Source: Methylococcales bacterium (GTDB taxonomy: Bacteria; Pseudomonadota; Gammaproteobacteria; Methylococcales; Methylomonadaceae). Taken from it: DNA of 64,000 nt. The position numbers were made by a program, and so were the translations under genes. Positions 36,638 through 45,950 of the stretch are shown here, piece after piece. Location of the stretch: positions 1 to 64,000 of the forward strand of contig JAQTMV010000004.1 of assembly GCA_028714175.1 (NCBI GenBank), in the 5' to 3' direction. The first letter of the stretch is position 1, and the number at the start of each line of letters is the position of its first letter. The notes under the pieces were generated by a model. That model was not told the DNA's origin. It did no database searches and saw only the letters and a program-made list of their open reading frames with translations.

Positions 36638-39600
36638 TTATAACTGCTCCGTCATCCATTCAGGCATATTCATATTGATCTTTTTAAATCCAGCCAAGAG
36701 GTTTTCTTTGAATCCGGGCGTAATTTGGAAGTGCTTTTCGGTAAAAAATAATTGCTGGTAGCGGTCTGGATGCTTTCTATAAAGAATGGCATCTTTCTGA
36801 AAGAAACAAGCGCGGGTTTGGGCCGATTCACGCTCGATTGCTCGAGGCTGTGCCGGGTGAAACACTGTAACCTCCTTCGCATACGGAACTAATCCGGTTT
36901 CCTGCATCCGCCAGCCGAAATCGGTGTCTTCTCGAAAGTGAGGCCGATCAAACTGAAAATCGAAGCCACCGAGTAACTGAAACACATCACTCCGGACCAT
37001 CAGGTTTGCCGTCATGAAGCCAATGCCTTCAAAATCTACATTGGTAACGGGTCGCCAATCGGGATCGTCGGGATGGTCGGAAACAATCATTCCTTCAACT
37101 CCTACCACAGCCCTGTCCTGGAAGTATTTTCTAGCATTGACCAGCCAGCAGTCTTGAGGGAGACAATCATCATCGGTAAATGCAATTACCTTACCTTGAG
37201 CAAGCATAGCGCCTGTATTGCGGGCCCTGACTGCACCTTTGACAGGAGAGTGATAATAAACACAGGAAAAAATATACTCTTTACCAGCATTTGGCCAAGG
37301 TGAAACACTTTGATCGACGATTATGACTTCGAAATCTCTTTCAACTTGTTTTTGCAGGCAACTAATCAGATTATCCAGAAGCTGGTGACGCTCGTAGGTA
37401 GGAATAACTACTGAGAAAAATGGCTTCGGCTGATTGGCAAGTCGATGCCGGGAAGCAAACATTTTCCCTGTTAACTCGGAGATACGCTCCCACGCATAAC
37501 CCTCCTCGACACATGCTCTTGCCTCTTTGCCTATTTGCAGCCGTGTTGCATGGTCATTTAATTGACGGATTGCTGACGCAAAGGATTCTGCTGAAGGCTG
37601 AGCGATAACTATTGCATCTCTTCCTCCAATTTCTATTCCACGCGCTCCAACTGCCGTCGTCACAGTAGGCAGCGAGGCTGCCATAAAATCAAACATCTTG
37701 ATGTTAGTGCCCGAACCCGAAAACATAGGATTAATGGCGATATCAGCTGCACACAGCCACAAGTGCTTATCCTTCTCATCCAGGGCCCCTGTAATGATTA
37801 CATTCTTCTTGTCGCTTGACAGTTGTGTGCTAACTCCGCCAGCGATCACGAATGTGACTTCAGGCATAGCTTCTGCCAGGCGGCTTACGATAAAATGCCC
37901 AGCATCGAGATTGGGGCCATAGGCACTGCCGATAAAGATCGCAACCAAACGGTCATGCGCAAGTTGCAGTTGCGTCTTTGCTTTCGCTTTGTCTGCCTTG
38001 TTGGGCGGTAACGCTGCGAATGCCATTACTCCGTTAGGCACAACCCGCATCTTCTCTGGCGGAAATTCGTAGATTCTATTAAAACGGACCAGGTCTTCAT
38101 GCGAACACGCGAGAACAAGGTCTGCACGGCATCCGAGGCGGTATTCGTCGTGTATGACCTGACGAAGCAATTCAGCCTCAGTAGGACTGTTTTCATCAAG
38201 TAATTGGGCACGAAGATAGCCTTCCACGTTTTGTGAGTCATAAACAACGATCTGCCCAGGAGCCAAGTCTTTCGCGACAAGCGGATACACCCACGGATGA
38301 GAGAAAACCACAACGTCGGCATTACTTATAGTTTGGCGAGCCGCCTCAATATAGTCAGGCGAAAGCATGCCCAACCGGCTAAATGCCAAATCAATAACAG
38401 TCTTCCCTCCTGCACGGGAACTTAAAGACTGAGCAGCGGCATGATGTTCGCTGCTCAGTGGAATATTGATTTCTTCCAGGCAATTGCTCAGTCGGTGTTT
38501 TCTGTAGTGCTCGCCGGGCCAATCATACGACCCAATATATTGGCAATCGATATTTGACCCAAGGTTGTGATACAGGCCCAGCAGTCGCAGACGTCCTCCT
38601 CCAACGGGTGGATCAATAGGCTGCATGTCAAGCACTGATACTTGAGTCGATTTTGACAAATGTGTCGACTCATTTATCTCCAGTGCGGCATCCACCAATC
38701 GTGATGCCACTTTCGGCCAAGACATTGCTGAAATTAACTCAGCTCCGTTCTTGCCCATACGTAGAGCGTCATCTCGATTGCTATAAAGCCATTCCAACGC
38801 CTGGCACAGGCTATCGGGATTCGGTTCGCAAACTACACCAGTCTGGCCATTTCTGACAAAATGGGACGGTTCGCCTGAGTCATTGCAAGTCACAACTGCC
38901 TTGCCACTGGCGAAGGCTTCCAGCGTCACATAGCCGTAGTCTTCCCGAAGCGGGACGAAGGGGACAGCCAAGGCATTGGCATATAGGTCGATCAATTGTT
39001 CATCGCCAATGTGTCCAAGAAATTCGATGCGCGGGTCAGCTTCGGCAAGTTGTTTCAATTCTATTTCTGCCTCTCCAGTACCGGCGATTATCAGCCTGAG
39101 AGGCTTGGAGGATCGTTTGATTGCATTGATTATCAGATCGATTCTCTTCCATGGATGTAGACGGCCCGGGAGAAAAAAATAGTCGCCTGATGGGCCTTTG
39201 CGAAAGCCTTGGATACCGAGGGGAGGATGAAGAACTTCTGCGTGAATACCACGCCAGCGATAGAGCCGATTGGCAACCTCATAGCCAATAGCGAATCGTG
39301 CCTTAATTCGAGATATCGCCTGAAAGTCCATTGCGTGCAATTTTGAGCGTTCGACAAAATTTTCAACACTTGCATCAGGAAATGCATTATAAAACATATC
39401 ATCAAACACCCGTACCGTGTGAACGAGATACAGCACATGATGAGGGTGCTCCACTGCATATGTTGGCGTTTTGGTGGAAATGACGACATCGAAATCCGAC
39501 AAATCCAACTGGGCACACCTTTCATAGTTGCTTTCGATCTCCTGAAATGACCGCTCATCTGCTGATACAGGTACAAGTTCGGCTCGACATCCTATTTCAA

Positions 39601-39736
39601 GTAACCCCCCGAGTAGACCCTTGTAGAAGCGCTCTGCACCGCCCTGTTCGCCAGTGGATAGTCCAGCAGTTAGAACGGCAACCCGTAGTTGCTGATGTTT
39701 CATTAGGTCATGCGGCTCAAACAATTCCAATGCCAT
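36638..39736 (-). CDS. Three-domain glycosyltransferase (GT4-GT4-GT2)
   Basis: 1032 residues holding three transferases. Domain 1 (about 15-365) is GT4: FLPGRLHPWKRIDLIINAI and the E-x7-E motif region YGYVTLEAFASGKAVVTCND. Domain 2 (about 370-745) is another GT4-like fold with VAIFIGSAYGPNLDAGHFIV and MFDFMAASLPTVTTAVGARG. Domain 3 (about 765-1030) is GT2: FSVVIPTYERHQLLDNLISC and AFTDDDCLPQDCW. Such chains assemble several sugars of one oligosaccharide in order. The start overlaps the stop of the methyltransferase gene (TAATG). No membrane segments, so it acts in the cytoplasm. Confidence 0.88.
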   Translation of the reverse strand: MALELFEPHDLMKHQQLRVAVLTAGLSTGEQGGAERFYKGLLGGLLEIGCRAELVPVSADERSFQEIESNYERCAQLDLSDFDVVISTKTPTYAVEHPHHVLYLVHTVRVFDDMFYNAFPDASVENFVERSKLHAMDFQAISRIKARFAIGYEVANRLYRWRGIHAEVLHPPLGIQGFRKGPSGDYFFLPGRLHPWKRIDLIINAIKRSSKPLRLIIAGTGEAEIELKQLAEADPRIEFLGHIGDEQLIDLYANALAVPFVPLREDYGYVTLEAFASGKAVVTCNDSGEPSHFVRNGQTGVVCEPNPDSLCQALEWLYSNRDDALRMGKNGAELISAMSWPKVASRLVDAALEINESTHLSKSTQVSVLDMQPIDPPVGGGRLRLLGLYHNLGSNIDCQYIGSYDWPGEHYRKHRLSNCLEEINIPLSSEHHAAAQSLSSRAGGKTVIDLAFSRLGMLSPDYIEAARQTISNADVVVFSHPWVYPLVAKDLAPGQIVVYDSQNVEGYLRAQLLDENSPTEAELLRQVIHDEYRLGCRADLVLACSHEDLVRFNRIYEFPPEKMRVVPNGVMAFAALPPNKADKAKAKTQLQLAHDRLVAIFIGSAYGPNLDAGHFIVSRLAEAMPEVTFVIAGGVSTQLSSDKKNVIITGALDEKDKHLWLCAADIAINPMFSGSGTNIKMFDFMAASLPTVTTAVGARGIEIGGRDAIVIAQPSAESFASAIRQLNDHATRLQIGKEARACVEEGYAWERISELTGKMFASRHRLANQPKPFFSVVIPTYERHQLLDNLISCLQKQVERDFEVIIVDQSVSPWPNAGKEYIFSCVYYHSPVKGAVRARNTGAMLAQGKVIAFTDDDCLPQDCWLVNARKYFQDRAVVGVEGMIVSDHPDDPDWRPVTNVDFEGIGFMTANLMVRSDVFQLLGGFDFQFDRPHFREDTDFGWRMQETGLVPYAKEVTVFHPAQPRAIERESAQTRACFFQKDAILYRKHPDRYQQLFFTEKHFQITPGFKENLLAGFKKINMNMPEWMTEQL

Positions 39737-41292
39737 TATTTGCTTCCTTCTCTCTTGTTAATTGCCAACTCTGTCCGTATACGAGATAGGAGTTCATCGA
39801 TTGTAAGGGTTCCAAGTGTGTTCAAAGGAGTCCTATGCGGCAAATGAACATCAATCAAGGTATGTGCAGAGCTACTATGTTGGTCAAAACTGGATGAGAA
39901 AGCTGTCGCTTCTGGAACTATACCGTGCAAACTCTTGAAGCTGCGCAGGTGGGCTTCCAGGCGCGGGTGTTTTCTTAATTTTGCATTTTCCCAGGCTTTT
40001 AGTTTTGGGCGTTTAAGAATAAAGCGAAGCAAACCGGCCAACATCAATTTAAAGGGAAACTTAAATGCAAGCCATAATACTTTGGGAATGGCGAAAATGC
40101 CGTTGATGGTTTTTTTGACTGCCAGAGATAATAATCGGAGGGGTTTGGTGATGCGCCAGGAGCGGCTGGAATAGATCCTTCGCTGTTCTTGAGTGAGTTG
40201 GTCAGCCGCTGTCCACCAGTGGTGGGCTAAGTTCTTGAGCTCATGGACTTCGGCTTTAGCTGTGTCCCATTCATTTTGCAGCCATTGGGCATGGGCTTGT
40301 AATTGGGTATTGTGTTGCTTGGCAATATCCCATTCGTTTTGCAGCCATTGGGAATGGGCTTGTAATTGGGTATTGTGTTGCTTGGCAATATCCCATTCGT
40401 TTTGCAGCCATTGGGAATGGGCTTGCTGCTGGTTGATCTCAGCCTCCAATCGTCCGGTACTCTTGCTGAGTTCCTGGATTCGTTGCTTGGCATTATCCCA
40501 TTCGTTTTGCAGCCACTGGGCATGATTAAAGGTTTGCTGATCATACCGTTCGGCCAAATCAACTAATCGTAGCCCGTAGGAACGTTCAAAGGGCGCGTCA
40601 AATAGCGCACAAACATCTTCAGTAGCTTTTTTTTGAGCGATTACCGCGTAGTCGGGGCTTACACCATCAATAACATTACTTAAAGTGGTTTGCTGCGCTG
40701 TAGCGAGGCCAGGGGGATCTTGTAAGTACAGGGTTTTGATTCGACTAAACCCCGCATACTCTACGACAAAAGTTAACAAAGTTGCTGGTAAAGGTCTTTG
40801 GTGCGTGGGATCGAGATAAAAACTTGACGTGCCGACTATCAAATTTTCAGAGTTCGGAGTTTCCAGGATCAATAAGCCACCGGGTTTCAATACGCGGTAT
40901 GCTTCATCGACCAGTTGACGCAGCGCTTCAAAAGAGATGTGTTCAACAACATGAAAAGCTGAAACCACACTTTGGCTTTCCACTTCCAGCCCTCGCAGAT
41001 AATCAAGGGCGTCAGCTTGACAAACATCCAGATTAAGCTCTCGGCAAGCCATGAGCATGCCTTCATCCAGATCAACGCCTTTTGCATGCAAACCGTTATG
41101 TTGCAATAACTCCAGCCATTCTCCTCTGCCACAACCTAAATCCAGGATCTCCGGCGCCTCATAAAGTGTTTTTAAGGGCTCAACAAAGGGTAGGTAAACT
41201 TCCAAACGTGACTCAATCAGCTCTCGCGAACCGCGATGACGCTCCTCAAATGCCCGATAAAAATTTGTGTATTTGTGATGTGCTGCCATCAT
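39736..41292 (-). CDS. SAM-dependent methyltransferase with repeated coiled coil
   Basis: 518 residues. A class I methyltransferase domain (about 45-210) shows motif I ILDLGCGRGEWLELL and FHVVEHISFEALRQLV. From about 255 to 375 is a coiled coil built of WLQNEW-containing units; two 21-residue units (starting HSQWLQNEWDIAKQHN) are identical at the DNA level too. The last 140 residues contain a basic, hydrophobic segment (ITKPLRLLSLAVKKTINGIF). The pattern resembles WbdD/O-antigen terminator-like and glycan-modifying methyltransferases whose coiled coils measure chain length; that role is inference. The ATG overlaps the stop of the acetyltransferase fragment. Confidence 0.82.
   Translation of the reverse strand: MMAAHHKYTNFYRAFEERHRGSRELIESRLEVYLPFVEPLKTLYEAPEILDLGCGRGEWLELLQHNGLHAKGVDLDEGMLMACRELNLDVCQADALDYLRGLEVESQSVVSAFHVVEHISFEALRQLVDEAYRVLKPGGLLILETPNSENLIVGTSSFYLDPTHQRPLPATLLTFVVEYAGFSRIKTLYLQDPPGLATAQQTTLSNVIDGVSPDYAVIAQKKATEDVCALFDAPFERSYGLRLVDLAERYDQQTFNHAQWLQNEWDNAKQRIQELSKSTGRLEAEINQQQAHSQWLQNEWDIAKQHNTQLQAHSQWLQNEWDIAKQHNTQLQAHAQWLQNEWDTAKAEVHELKNLAHHWWTAADQLTQEQRRIYSSRSWRITKPLRLLSLAVKKTINGIFAIPKVLWLAFKFPFKLMLAGLLRFILKRPKLKAWENAKLRKHPRLEAHLRSFKSLHGIVPEATAFSSSFDQHSSSAHTLIDVHLPHRTPLNTLGTLTIDELLSRIRTELAINKREGSK
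40275..40440 (-). repeat. 63-base tandem repeat inside the methyltransferase gene
   Basis: Two nearly perfect copies of a 63-base unit plus a partial third encode the coiled-coil segments WLQNEWDIAKQHNTQLQA. The units are in frame, so the copy number could change without breaking the gene. Further diverged units flank them. Confidence 0.8.
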
Positions 41293-41489
41293 TCCTGTAA
41301 TTTTCTTATAACTTTGGCCGGTACCCCAGCATAAATAGTATTTGGGGGAATATCACCTGATACAATAGACCCTGCTCCAATCACCGCATTATCACCTATA
41401 TTACATGTTCCCAATACTATCGCATCAGAAGCAATCCAGACTCCTTTTCCAATAAAAATATCCCTTATATAGTACTCATCACATATTGA
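41289..41489 (-). pseudogene. C-terminal fragment of a hexapeptide-repeat acetyltransferase
   Basis: 66 residues with the left-handed beta-helix pattern of the CatB/WbbJ/NeuD acetyltransferases: IFIGKGVWIASDAIVLG, NIGDNAVIGAGSIVSGDIP and the family ending IYAGVPAKVIRKLQ. The frame is closed upstream by a TGA at 41490, so the N-terminal half is missing. The stop overlaps the methyltransferase start, showing that it was the preceding gene of the glycan operon. A GGTCAGACCCC stretch at the break may mark an old recombination site. Confidence 0.75.
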
Positions 41490-41595
41490 TCAAATAAAAG
41501 AATCTATAAGGGGTCTGACCACAATACCCTTAACGAGGAAAGCCCAGGAAAAATAGAAATGGAGTCTGATCCTGCTTACACGCCGTTCGGTTTTT

Positions 41596-41895
41596 TTACG
41601 CAGCTGCAGAATCAAAGCGATGAATGCGCGAGAGTTCGTCATGCAGTGAAGTTTCAGCCTCTTCGGTATCGTAATCGGCTTGTAGTCCAAGCCAGAAACC
41701 AGGCGTAGTGCCAAAGAACGCAGCCAGTCGCAAAGCCGTGTCCGCTGTGACAGCACGCTTGCCGGCGCAAATAGCCGAAATACGCGCATCAGTGACGCCG
41801 ATCTCCTTTGCCAGACGATACTGGCTAACCTGCAGCGGGATGAGAAATTCCTCGCGCAACACCTCGCCTGGGTGAATATTGGGTAGTCTATTCAT
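41596..41895 (-). CDS. higA: HigA-family antitoxin
   Basis: 99 residues. HigA signature: NIHPGEVLREEFLIPLQVSQ, then a helix-turn-helix (YRLAKEIGVTDARISAICAGK) and FFGTTPGFWLGLQADYD. It would neutralise the toxin encoded just upstream and repress the pair. It starts nine bases after the toxin gene. Orientation is opposite to the second HigBA pair at 45309. Confidence 0.9.
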   Translation of the reverse strand: MNRLPNIHPGEVLREEFLIPLQVSQYRLAKEIGVTDARISAICAGKRAVTADTALRLAAFFGTTPGFWLGLQADYDTEEAETSLHDELSRIHRFDSAAA

Positions 41896-41904
41896 ATTGT
41901 TTCC

Positions 41905-42186
41905 TCAGTGGTAATCACAGATTTCGAGCCGTTCCGCGTTCCCATCGCTCCAGACAAAACATACCCGCCATTGGTCATTGATGCGGATGCTCCAATGCCC
42001 TTTACGACTTTCTTTTAGTAATTCCAGCCGGTTGTTGGGCGGAATACGCAAATCATCAATGCGTCTGGCATTATTAATCATGCGCAATTTGCGTCGTACC
42101 TCCGCCTGAATTCGGACCGGTAGTTTTTTTGAGAACTCGCCTTCCCAAACCCTGTTCGTATCGTCGTCATGGAACGTTGTAATCAT
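41905..42186 (-). CDS. higB: HigB/RelE-family toxin
   Basis: 93 residues of the RelE/HigB mRNA interferase fold: RVWEGEFSKKLPVRIQAEVR, ELLKESRKGHWSIRINDQWR and the ending ERLEICDYH, with the basic and terminal His residues expected of ribosome-dependent RNases. In HigBA the toxin gene comes first, as here. ATG 42186. Confidence 0.9.
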   Translation of the reverse strand: MITTFHDDDTNRVWEGEFSKKLPVRIQAEVRRKLRMINNARRIDDLRIPPNNRLELLKESRKGHWSIRINDQWRVCFVWSDGNAERLEICDYH

Positions 42187-42289
42187 AAATTAAATACTAT
42201 CGCCAGACGGAGCTATTGTCAAATCGTATTCAAATCTGTTCCAGACAGATTTGTGCCGGAACTTAGAAGTTAAGGATAGTGTATTAAGA

Positions 42290-42560
42290 TTACATCCCTG
42301 TAGCCTATAGGGGTAGAGAAGAGCCTTTCCAGACCCCCCTCCCTCCGAACCGTGCGAGCGATTCTCCCGCACACGGCTCTCCAGTCGATGGTTTCCTCAT
42401 CGGGGTCGGCTCGCTTCCGCATGGGCTTCGTACAGTGTAAAAAGTCCCAAGCTCGCGAAGTAGGCATTGGTCCATTGCTGATGGTCCTGGATATTTCTTC
42501 CCGCTCCCCTTCCTTATGCTGGATGGTTGACGTATGCACTCAAGTATCATATGGTTAGCA
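42290..42560 (-). mobile_element. Group II intron 3' remnant with domain V
   Basis: Minus strand. A typical domain V (42347-42379): the strand GAGCCGTGTGCGG, a GAGAA-like loop and TCGCACGGTTC with bulge, followed by a GGAGGGAGGGGGG linker and a domain VI-like segment up to about 42290. Upstream (42400-42560) the sequence still translates to the kind of tail found after intron-encoded reverse transcriptases, but no RT core is left. It is a different intron class from the remnants at 28660 and 53100. It separates the HigBA pair from the lpdA remnant. Confidence 0.65.
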
Positions 42561-42664
42561 CCGTTTAACGAGGTGCAAAATGATCATAAATCAAAAACAC
42601 TTTTCCCAAGTCCCGAAGTTGAAATTGACTAATTGGGTAAATCCAACTGACTAACATTAAAGGT

Positions 42665-43794
42665 ATGCAATTGAAAACAGAAGTTCTCGTACTGGGCGGT
42701 GGTCCCGGCGGTTATACGGCGGCGTTTCGGGCGGCTGATTTAGGTAAACAGGTTACCCTGGTGGAGCGTTATCCGGTATTGAGCGGGGTTTGTTTGAATG
42801 TCGGTTGTATCCCTTCGAAAACCCTGTTGCATGTGGCTAATGTGCTAAATGGAGCCAGGGAATTAAGTCCGGCAGGGATTAACATTGTAGAACCTGAGAT
42901 TAATCTGAAACAATTGTGCGACTGGAAAAACAAGATCAGTTCCCAACTCAATACTGGCTTGGCAGCATTGGCAAAACAGCGCAATGTGACAGTTGTTCAG
43001 GGTACAGGACGTTTTGTATCTGAAAAGCAAGCGCAGGTTAATACGCAACTGATAGAATTTGAGCAAGCCATTATTGCAGTCGGGTCCCAGCCGGTAAAAA
43101 TATTGAGCCTTTAACTGAGGGTTTGAAAGTCACTTTACAAGGTAAAACCGCACCGGAAGTGGATTTATTCGATAAAGTGCTGGTCGCTGTGGGCCGCAGG
43201 CCCAATGGCCACTTGTGTAATGCCGATAAAGCCGGGGTCAATGTCGATGAACGAGGATTTATCAGTGTTGATAAACAACAGCATACCAATGTTAAGCATA
43301 TTTTTGCGATTGGCGATGTCGTTGGTAACCCGATGCTGGCTCATAAAGCAACGCATGAAGGTAAAATAGCCGCTGAAGTGATTGCGGGTATGGCAACCGA
43401 GTGGCAGGCTTTGACGATTCCTTCTGTCGCCTATACCGATCCTGAAATAGCATGGATGGGTTTGACAGAAAATGATGCCAAAACTCAAGGCATAGCTTAT
43501 GAAAAAGCGGCTTTTCCCTGGGCAGCCAGTGGCCGTTCCTTAAGCATAGGGCGTAAAGAGGGCGTGACCAAATTGCTTTGCGATAAAAAAACCGGGCGTA
43601 TTCTTGGCGCGGGTATTGTAGGTACTAATGCCGGTGAATTGATTGCAGAAGCTGTATTGGCATTAGAGATGGGTGCCAATATTGAAGACCTGGCATTAAC
43701 CGTTCATGCACACCCAACCTTGGCTGAAACCTTGGGATTTACAGCAGAAATAATTGAAGGCACGATTACTGATCTTTTTATTAAAAAACGATGA
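42665..43794 (+). pseudogene. lpdA: Dihydrolipoamide dehydrogenase with its centre deleted
   Basis: The N-terminal 150 residues (42665-43114) carry the FAD motif LVLGGGPGGYTAAFRAADLG and the redox disulfide CLNVGCIPSK. The second frame (43123-43794) carries the rest of the enzyme from KVTLQGKTAPEVD through FAIGDVVGNPMLAHK to the catalytic HAHPTLAE. Compared with the usual 470 residues about 100-115 are missing in the middle, exactly the NAD-binding domain, and the frame is shifted at about 43105-43115. The product cannot bind NAD normally. A RBS AAAGG precedes the ATG. E3 of the pyruvate dehydrogenase complex is the usual role. Confidence 0.85.
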
Positions 43795-44513
43795 AAAAAC
43801 TGTTAAACAAAAGCTTTGTTACCAATCTAGTTTCCGTTGCCATTATTGCCATCGGCTATATTAGCCCGATACAACAGGAATTGATCAAATCCATCGGTTT
43901 TTTTGCCCTGTCCGGGGCAATCACCAATTGGCTGGCTATTTATATGTTGTTTGAGAAAGTGCCGTTTTTATACGGTTCCGGCGTTATACCCGATCGCTTT
44001 GAGGAATTTAAACTTTCAATCAAGCAACTGATGATGCAGCAGTTTTTTACTGCAAATAATATCGAGCAATTTATTGAAACCGAGGAAGAGCAGGGCAGCA
44101 AGATGTTGAATCTGGAACCTTTTTTAAATGCAGTTGATTATGACAGGATTTATGAAAGCCTGGTTTCATCAATTATGGGTTCTTCTTTTGGCGGCATGTT
44201 GCTAATGATGGGCGGCGAAGAAGCCCTGGCGCCTTTAAAAGAACCGTTTACCGAAAAAATGAAAATCACGCTGGTCGACATGATTGAGTCTGACCGCTTT
44301 AAAGCTGCACTCAAGCACGGTCTGGACGCGCATAAAATTGGGGTCGATATTGTCGACAAAATTGAAGCCGTCATTGACAAACGCCTGAGTGAGTTAACAC
44401 CGCAACTGGTTAAAGAAATGGTTCAGGCCATCATTCGTGAACATTTGGGCTGGCTGGTTGTCTGGGGCGGAATCTTTGGCGGCTTGATGGGCGCACTGTT
44501 CGTCTTTGCGTAA
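43791..44513 (+). CDS. DUF445 family membrane protein
   Basis: 240 residues. A hydrophobic N-terminal helix (FVTNLVSVAIIAIGYISPIQ), the family motif GFFALSGAITNWLAIYMLFEKVPFLYGSGVIP and a C-terminal helix (WLVVWGGIFGGLMGALFVF) match DUF445 (YheB-like). Function not established; the protein is probably anchored in the inner membrane with a helical middle domain. Its ATG overlaps the end of lpdA (ATGA), so it was in that operon. It is followed directly by the esterase gene. Confidence 0.8.
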   Translation: MKKLLNKSFVTNLVSVAIIAIGYISPIQQELIKSIGFFALSGAITNWLAIYMLFEKVPFLYGSGVIPDRFEEFKLSIKQLMMQQFFTANNIEQFIETEEEQGSKMLNLEPFLNAVDYDRIYESLVSSIMGSSFGGMLLMMGGEEALAPLKEPFTEKMKITLVDMIESDRFKAALKHGLDAHKIGVDIVDKIEAVIDKRLSELTPQLVKEMVQAIIREHLGWLVVWGGIFGGLMGALFVFA

Positions 44514-45280
44514 TGGAAACGGTCGATTTAGCCTTTGAAGAACTGGGCAGTCCTGGTGATGCACCGCTTATTATTCTGCATGGTTTTTTCGCATCCTCCC
44601 GTAACTGGCGGCTGGTTGCGGAAAAACTGGCGGTCAATTTCCATGTTTATCTGCTGGATATGCGTAATCATGGCGCGTCGGCGCATCATCCAATAATGGA
44701 TTATCCGGCCATGGCTGCAGATTTGTTGCAGTTTATGGAAAACCATGGATTAACTACAGCCAGTTTGCTGGGGCACAGCATGGGCGGTAAAGTTGCGATG
44801 TGGTTCGCGCTTAATTATCCTGACCGTATGGATAAGCTGATAATAGCCGATATCGCTCCCGTCAGTTATAAGCACTCCTTTGACAACCTGATTCAGGCGT
44901 TAAAGGCATTGCCCCTGCATGAAATCAGCAATCGTAAACGGGCGGAGCTACTGCTTGCTTCAGCGATACCTGAACTCAGTTATCGCCAGTTTTTATTGCA
45001 AAATCTTATCCTGAAGGATGGCGCGTATCGCTGGCGCATTGATCTGGATATTTTTTACCGGATGGCGCCGAATATTGCCGCCTTTCCCGGTGTCGATCAT
45101 CTAGCGGTTTATACCGGAAAGGCGTTGTTTATCGCGGGAGAAGAGTCTGGCTATGTTAAGGCGGATGATCTAAAAACATTGTTTCCAAATGCCTCGCTGA
45201 GTGTTATTGCCAATGCCGGACATTGGCTGCATGTTCAACAGCCAGGTGCTTTTATAGAGCAGGTTGAGAGATTTTTGTAA
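44513..45280 (+). CDS. Alpha/beta-hydrolase, YbfF-like esterase
   Basis: 255 residues. Oxyanion motif LIILHGFFASSRNW, then DMRNHGASAHHP, the nucleophile elbow GHSMGGKVAMWFAL and a catalytic His in NAGHWLHVQQP near 240. This is the layout of the YbfF-type short-chain acyl esterases. Cytoplasmic, no signal peptide. ATG overlaps the last base of the DUF445 stop. The natural substrate is unknown. Confidence 0.85.
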   Translation: METVDLAFEELGSPGDAPLIILHGFFASSRNWRLVAEKLAVNFHVYLLDMRNHGASAHHPIMDYPAMAADLLQFMENHGLTTASLLGHSMGGKVAMWFALNYPDRMDKLIIADIAPVSYKHSFDNLIQALKALPLHEISNRKRAELLLASAIPELSYRQFLLQNLILKDGAYRWRIDLDIFYRMAPNIAAFPGVDHLAVYTGKALFIAGEESGYVKADDLKTLFPNASLSVIANAGHWLHVQQPGAFIEQVERFL

Positions 45281-45308
45281 TCTGTAAGCTAACAAGTTAC
45301 AATTAATC

Positions 45309-45587
45309 ATGATTAAAAGTTTTCGCCATGCCGGATTGCAATCTTTCTTTGAGACAGGCTCCAAGGCGGGTATTCGTCCGGAACATGCGCCACGATTAAA
45401 TCGTATTCTTGGTATTCTGGATGCGGCCACGCTGATTGAACAAGTCAATATACCTGGATTCAAGTTGCATAAATTGTCAGGAAGCTTGGTTGGCTTCTGG
45501 GCAGTGACAGTAAACGGGAATTGGCGAGTAATTTTCCGTTTTGACAATGGTGAAGCAACGCTTCTGGACTATGTAGATTATCATTAG
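45309..45587 (+). CDS. higB: HigB/RelE-family toxin
   Basis: 92 residues of the HigB (RelE-like) family: IKSFRHAGLQSFFETGSKAG, GSLVGFWAVTVNGNWRVIFRF and the conserved ending LLDYVDYH. It is followed nine bases later by the HigA gene. A different HigB subgroup from the one at 41905, so the two pairs are not recent duplicates. Confidence 0.92.
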   Translation: MIKSFRHAGLQSFFETGSKAGIRPEHAPRLNRILGILDAATLIEQVNIPGFKLHKLSGSLVGFWAVTVNGNWRVIFRFDNGEATLLDYVDYH

Positions 45588-45596
45588 GAGACTATT

Positions 45597-45887
45597 ATGC
45601 GCATGTTTAACCCGCCCCATCCTGGCGAGATTCTGAAAGGAGACGTATTGCCCGAATTGGGTATTACCGTCGGGAATTTCGCAGCCCATCTGGGTATTTC
45701 ACGTCCACACCTCTCGAAGGTATTGAATGGTCGCGCCAGTATTACTGCTGAAATGGATCTGAAGCTTTCTGAAGCCTTCGGGCAGCCTCCCGGTTTGTGG
45801 ATTAGAATGCAGGCCGCTTATGATCTTTGGCAGGCGGAGCAGCAGCCACGGCAAAAAGTGGCGCCGTTGAATGCTGCTATGTTATAA
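45597..45887 (+). CDS. higA: HigA-family antitoxin
   Basis: 96 residues: NPPHPGEILKGDVLPELGIT, a helix-turn-helix (NFAAHLGISRPHLSKVLNGR) and FGQPPGLWIRMQAAYDLW, all HigA hallmarks. It pairs with the toxin just upstream and should bind the promoter before 45309. Confidence 0.92.
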   Translation: MRMFNPPHPGEILKGDVLPELGITVGNFAAHLGISRPHLSKVLNGRASITAEMDLKLSEAFGQPPGLWIRMQAAYDLWQAEQQPRQKVAPLNAAML

Positions 45888-45950
45888 AAACATCAATGCC
45901 CAAAAATATCAGGAAAGAGCCGTCGAAGCTGCTATAGTTGAGTCGAAAAA

